Source of the DNA: Geothrix edaphica
GTDB lineage: Bacteria > Acidobacteriota > Holophagae > Holophagales > Holophagaceae
Assembly (NCBI RefSeq): GCF_030268045.1
Contig: NZ_BSDC01000001.1
Coordinates: 1,488,001 to 1,552,000, forward strand
Direction: 5' to 3'
DNA: 64,000 bases
In this document: positions 61,749 through 64,000 of the stretch, piece after piece
Numbering within the stretch: the first letter of the stretch is position 1
How the letters are laid out: each line of letters begins with the position of its first letter
Translations under genes and position numbers: made by a program
Notes under the pieces: model-generated
Told to the model about the DNA's origin: nothing
The model's database searches: none
What the model saw: only the letters and a program-made list of their open reading frames with translations

Positions 61749-62017
61749 GAGTCTGCATTCGAAGTGGGGTGCGGTCGCGCAAGGGGCGCCGCCCAAGCGA
61801 GCCAAGGAGAACGACGATGGCAATAGGGGCACTATGGACGAGGAGTTCGACGCGGGATCGCGCCGGGCGCCGCCCCTTGCCCTCCGGGACGTGGCCAGCC
61901 GCACCCTTGGCTTCGTTACCGGCCTTGAACGATGTGCCGCATCGCCCGGCGGCCGGTGCCTTGCCAAGGGCGCGGCTGGCCGGCGTCGCGGCCATATCCC
62001 ACTTCGAATGCAGACTC
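61749..62017 (+). ncRNA. Structured leader of speA with three long helices
   Basis: P1 pairs 61749-61779 with 61987-62017: 30 of 31 positions pair, the first 20 as perfect Watson-Crick, and three are G-U. P2 pairs 61779-61794 with 61865-61880 (15 pairs, one C-C mismatch; 61779 could join either P1 or P2). P3 pairs 61892-61911 with 61963-61982 (19 of 20, one G-U). Inside P3 are P4 (61918-61924/61951-61957) and P5 (61930-61934/61940-61944). P1, P2 and P3 form a three-way junction. P1 ends 1 base before the speA ribosome-binding site. No known riboswitch or housekeeping RNA motif is evident. A mobile inverted-repeat element is the main alternative. Confidence 0.65.
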
Positions 62018-62020
62018 TAA
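61817..62020 (+). CDS. Possible Arg-rich leader peptide upstream of speA
   Basis: 67 residues (MAIGALWTRSSTRDRAGRRP...ISHFECRL) with nine arginines. AAGGAG at 61804-61809 is seven bases before the ATG, which is good spacing. The TAA stop (62018-62020) overlaps the AAGGAGG that serves speA, so translation of this frame could control initiation at speA. The frame runs through helices P2, P3 and the P1 3' strand, so its codons may just reflect RNA structure. It could be a leader that senses arginine or polyamines. Confidence 0.4.
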   Translation: MAIGALWTRSSTRDRAGRRPLPSGTWPAAPLASLPALNDVPHRPAAGALPRARLAGVAAISHFECRL

Positions 62021-62033
62021 GGAGGCACCTCGG

Positions 62034-63929
62034 ATGCCCATGAAGCACTGGACGGTCCAGGACGCCGCGACCCTGTACGGCGTGAAGGAGTGGGGGAATG
62101 GCTACTTCGGCATCAACGCCAAGGGCCATCTGGAGATCACGCCCACCAAGGACGAGTCCCTCAGTTGCGACGTCTACGAGATCGTCCAGCACCTGAAGAA
62201 GAAGGGCATCCGCACCCCGGTGAACCTGCGCTTCCCGCAGGTGCTGGATCATCGGGTGGTCGAGGTCAACGAGGCCTTCCGCCGCTCCATCATCGAGTTT
62301 GGCTACGAGGGCAGCTACCAGGGCGTCTATCCGGTGAAGACCAACCAGACCAAGGAAGTGGTCGAGGAGATCGTCCGCTCCGGCAACAAGTACCACTACG
62401 GCCTGGAGGCGGGCTCCAAGCCCGAGCTCATGATCGCCCTGAGCCTCGACCTGCACCCCGAGGCCCTGGTGCTCTGCAACGGCTACAAGGACGAGTCGTT
62501 CATCCGCATGGCCCTGCTGGCCCGCAAGGCCGGGCGCAAGGTGGTCATCACCGTGGAGAAGATGACCGAGCTGCCCCTGATCCTGAAGGTGGCCAAGGAG
62601 CTGAAGGTGGAGCCCCTCATCGGGCTGCGGGCCAAACTCAATGCCCAGGGCAGCGGCAAGTGGGAGACCAGCGCCGGCGATCACGCGAAATTCGGCCTCA
62701 CCACCCGCGAGATCCTCGACGCCATCGAGGTGCTGGAGAAGCGCGACCTCCTGGACAGCGTCATCGAGCTGCACTTCCACATCGGCAGCCAGATCACGGA
62801 CATCCGCAAGATCAAGTCGGCCATGAAGGAGGCCACCCGCATCTACGCCAAGCTCCGCAAGATGGGCGTGCCCATCCGCTACTTGAACGTGGGCGGCGGC
62901 CTGGGCGTGGACTACGACGGCAGCAAGACCACCTTCAGCAGCTCCATGAACTACACCATCGCCGAGTACGCGGCGGATGTCGTGTACACCACCAAGGACA
63001 TCTGCACCCAGGAGCAGGTGCCCATGCCCGACCTGCTCAGTGAGTCCGGCCGCGCCATCGTGGCCTACCACGAGGTGGTGGTGGTGGACATCATCGGCCT
63101 CATCGACACCACCCACACCAAGTACACGGTGACCCTCACCGGCAATGAGCCCCAGATCCTCAAGGAGCTCGCCTACACCCGCGACAACATCTCCGTGAAG
63201 AACTTCGCCGAGATGTACCACGACGCCATCACCCAGAAGGACGAACTGCTCACCCTCTTCAACCTGGGCTACCTGGGCCTGGAGGATCGCAGCAAGGGCG
63301 AGACGCTGTTCTGGGAGGTCTGCCGCAAGCTCTCCCGCATCCTCAGCAGCAAGAGCCTGAAGTACGTGCCCGAGGAGTTCCAGGACCTCAACAAGAGCCT
63401 GGCCGACAAGCTCATCGCCAACTTCAGCCTCTTCCAGTCCATGCCGGACCACTGGGCCATCGAGCAGCTCTTCCCGGTGATGCCCATCCACCGGCTCAAG
63501 GAGAAGCCCGGCCTCTCCGCCACCCTCTGCGACATCACCTGCGACAGCGACGGGAAGATGGAGAAGTTCATCGACCTGAAGGACGTGCGCGACGAGCTCC
63601 CCTTCCACGAGCCCCGCGGCGGCGAGTCCTACTACGTGGCCTTCTTCCTCACGGGCGCCTACCAGGACATCCTGGGCATGCGCCACAACCTCTTCGGCGC
63701 CCCCAACGAGGCCCACATCGTGGTGGACGAGGACGACACCTTCAAGATCCAGCACCTCGTCAGAGGCGACACGGTGGATCACGTGCTCCGCAGCGTCCAC
63801 TACGACCCCGATATTCTGATCCAGGGGCCCCAGACCAAGCGGAAGGCCAGCGCCAAGAGCGACGCCGCGGAAGCTCTGCGGGCGCTGCTCACGGAAGAGC
63901 GGAAGCTCCACACGTATCTGGAAATATAG
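62034..63929 (+). CDS. speA: Biosynthetic arginine decarboxylase SpeA
   Basis: 631 residues, the usual length. It turns arginine into agmatine, the entry to putrescine and spermidine, with pyridoxal phosphate. K102 in YPVKTNQ is the PLP-binding lysine; the fold type III barrel motifs LHFHIGSQ and NVGGGLGVDYDG follow, and SESGRAIVAYH closes the active site. AAGGAGG is eight bases before the ATG at 62034. It is preceded by a ~300-base structured leader. speD at 19 kb supplies the later aminopropyl donor. Confidence 0.95.
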   Translation: MPMKHWTVQDAATLYGVKEWGNGYFGINAKGHLEITPTKDESLSCDVYEIVQHLKKKGIRTPVNLRFPQVLDHRVVEVNEAFRRSIIEFGYEGSYQGVYPVKTNQTKEVVEEIVRSGNKYHYGLEAGSKPELMIALSLDLHPEALVLCNGYKDESFIRMALLARKAGRKVVITVEKMTELPLILKVAKELKVEPLIGLRAKLNAQGSGKWETSAGDHAKFGLTTREILDAIEVLEKRDLLDSVIELHFHIGSQITDIRKIKSAMKEATRIYAKLRKMGVPIRYLNVGGGLGVDYDGSKTTFSSSMNYTIAEYAADVVYTTKDICTQEQVPMPDLLSESGRAIVAYHEVVVVDIIGLIDTTHTKYTVTLTGNEPQILKELAYTRDNISVKNFAEMYHDAITQKDELLTLFNLGYLGLEDRSKGETLFWEVCRKLSRILSSKSLKYVPEEFQDLNKSLADKLIANFSLFQSMPDHWAIEQLFPVMPIHRLKEKPGLSATLCDITCDSDGKMEKFIDLKDVRDELPFHEPRGGESYYVAFFLTGAYQDILGMRHNLFGAPNEAHIVVDEDDTFKIQHLVRGDTVDHVLRSVHYDPDILIQGPQTKRKASAKSDAAEALRALLTEERKLHTYLEI

Positions 63930-63953
63930 CTGTCGGCCGTCAGCTCCCGGCGG

Positions 63954-64000
63954 TCAGTAGGGGATCTTGTCGGTCTTCCGGTCCCAGGACTGGAAGACCG
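63954..64000 (-). CDS. C-terminal end of an unidentified protein
   Basis: Reading in from the right edge gives VFQSWDRKTDKIPY followed by TGA at 63954-63956. The residues look protein-like and the frame is 24 bp past the convergent speA stop. Only 14 codons are in view, so the product cannot be named. Confidence 0.4.
   Translation of the reverse strand, partial: VFQSWDRKTDKIPY

Noticed and set aside
61749-62017. Reading the speA leader as a classic transposon-derived MITE
   Set aside because: Not excluded, but no convincing target-site duplication (at most TA), inner helices are as long as the ends, and it stops exactly at the speA ribosome-binding site. Kept as the alternative.
61749-62017. 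Known housekeeping RNA (tmRNA, SRP RNA, RNase P, 6S)
   Set aside because: No GGAAGGAAGC-type SRP loop, no RNase P core, no tmRNA ends, and a three-way junction unlike 6S.
1-64000. CRISPR arrays, insertion sequences, prophage or integrative element
   Set aside because: No regularly spaced repeats, transposase, integrase or phage genes were found. The tRNA-Arg has no partial copy nearby that I can see.

Overview
The window reads as ordinary chromosome of a Gram-negative, high-GC bacterium. LpxA and FabZ, an Omp85 protein, two porins and several lipoproteins imply an outer membrane. MqnA implies menaquinone made by the futalosine route, and SpeA plus SpeD imply spermidine-type polyamine synthesis. 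The gene set and style suggest Acidobacteriota, perhaps the Holophaga/Geothrix group. That placement is inference from gene content, because no rRNA gene is present. I see no phage, insertion sequence, CRISPR array or replication origin.

Layout. 0-8 kb: a cut-off J-domain gene, gatA, a 2-oxoacid dehydrogenase E2 gene, dnaB, and a very large lipoprotein that resembles a PHP hydrolase without its metal ligands. 8-16 kb: a DUF218 gene and thiolase pair, a fused acyltransferase/acyl-ligase, an ABC ATPase, carbonic anhydrase, and era-lpxA-fabZ. 16-24.8 kb: a GAF/HD-GYP signalling protein, an rRNA uracil methyltransferase with speD, a four-gene DNA-alkylation repair cluster (ogt, ada-alkA fusion, ogt, alkyltransferase-like protein), mqnA and pepQ. 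24.8-30.3 kb: an EF-hand protein, a membrane protein and a histidine kinase, then a dipeptidyl peptidase IV facing a POT-type peptide transporter. 30.4-38.6 kb: a CBS protein with a complete branched-chain amino acid ABC transporter (livFGMH plus binding protein), and two divergent paralogous porins.

38.7-55.8 kb is an envelope and stress island. It holds phospholipase D, DUF1003, an alpha/beta hydrolase, an OmpA protein with a heptad-repeat coiled coil, YtxH, DUF948, a 49-residue lmo0937-type protein, a small coiled-coil protein and a BON protein. Its regulators are a sigma-54 activator with an aromatic-sensor (XylR/DmpR/MopR-like) domain, a hybrid PAS kinase and a response regulator with a truncated cyclase domain. 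An Omp85 protein, a small lipoprotein and a PerM-type protein follow. Its intergenic stretches are noticeably AT-rich. 55.8-64 kb: tRNA-Arg(ACG), a GlpD-like dehydrogenase, an MFS transporter, a tightly coupled pgsA-leader-DUF502-SDR operon, queG and speA.

The most striking non-coding signal is the speA leader (about 61,749-62,017). It can fold into three long helices joined at a three-way junction: an outer stem pairing at 30 of 31 positions and two inner stems of about 15 and 19 pairs. It also carries a ribosome-binding-site-led short reading frame whose stop codon overlaps the speA ribosome-binding site. A second oddity is a 35-codon frame between pgsA and the DUF502 gene whose first 11 codons are a diverged copy of the DUF502 gene start. 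Several proteins have lost family-defining residues: the PHP-like lipoprotein, the thiolase (Cys to Gly), the carrier-like domain in the Aas-like protein (Ser to Val), the alkyltransferase-like protein (Cys to Ala) and the cyclase-type response regulator.
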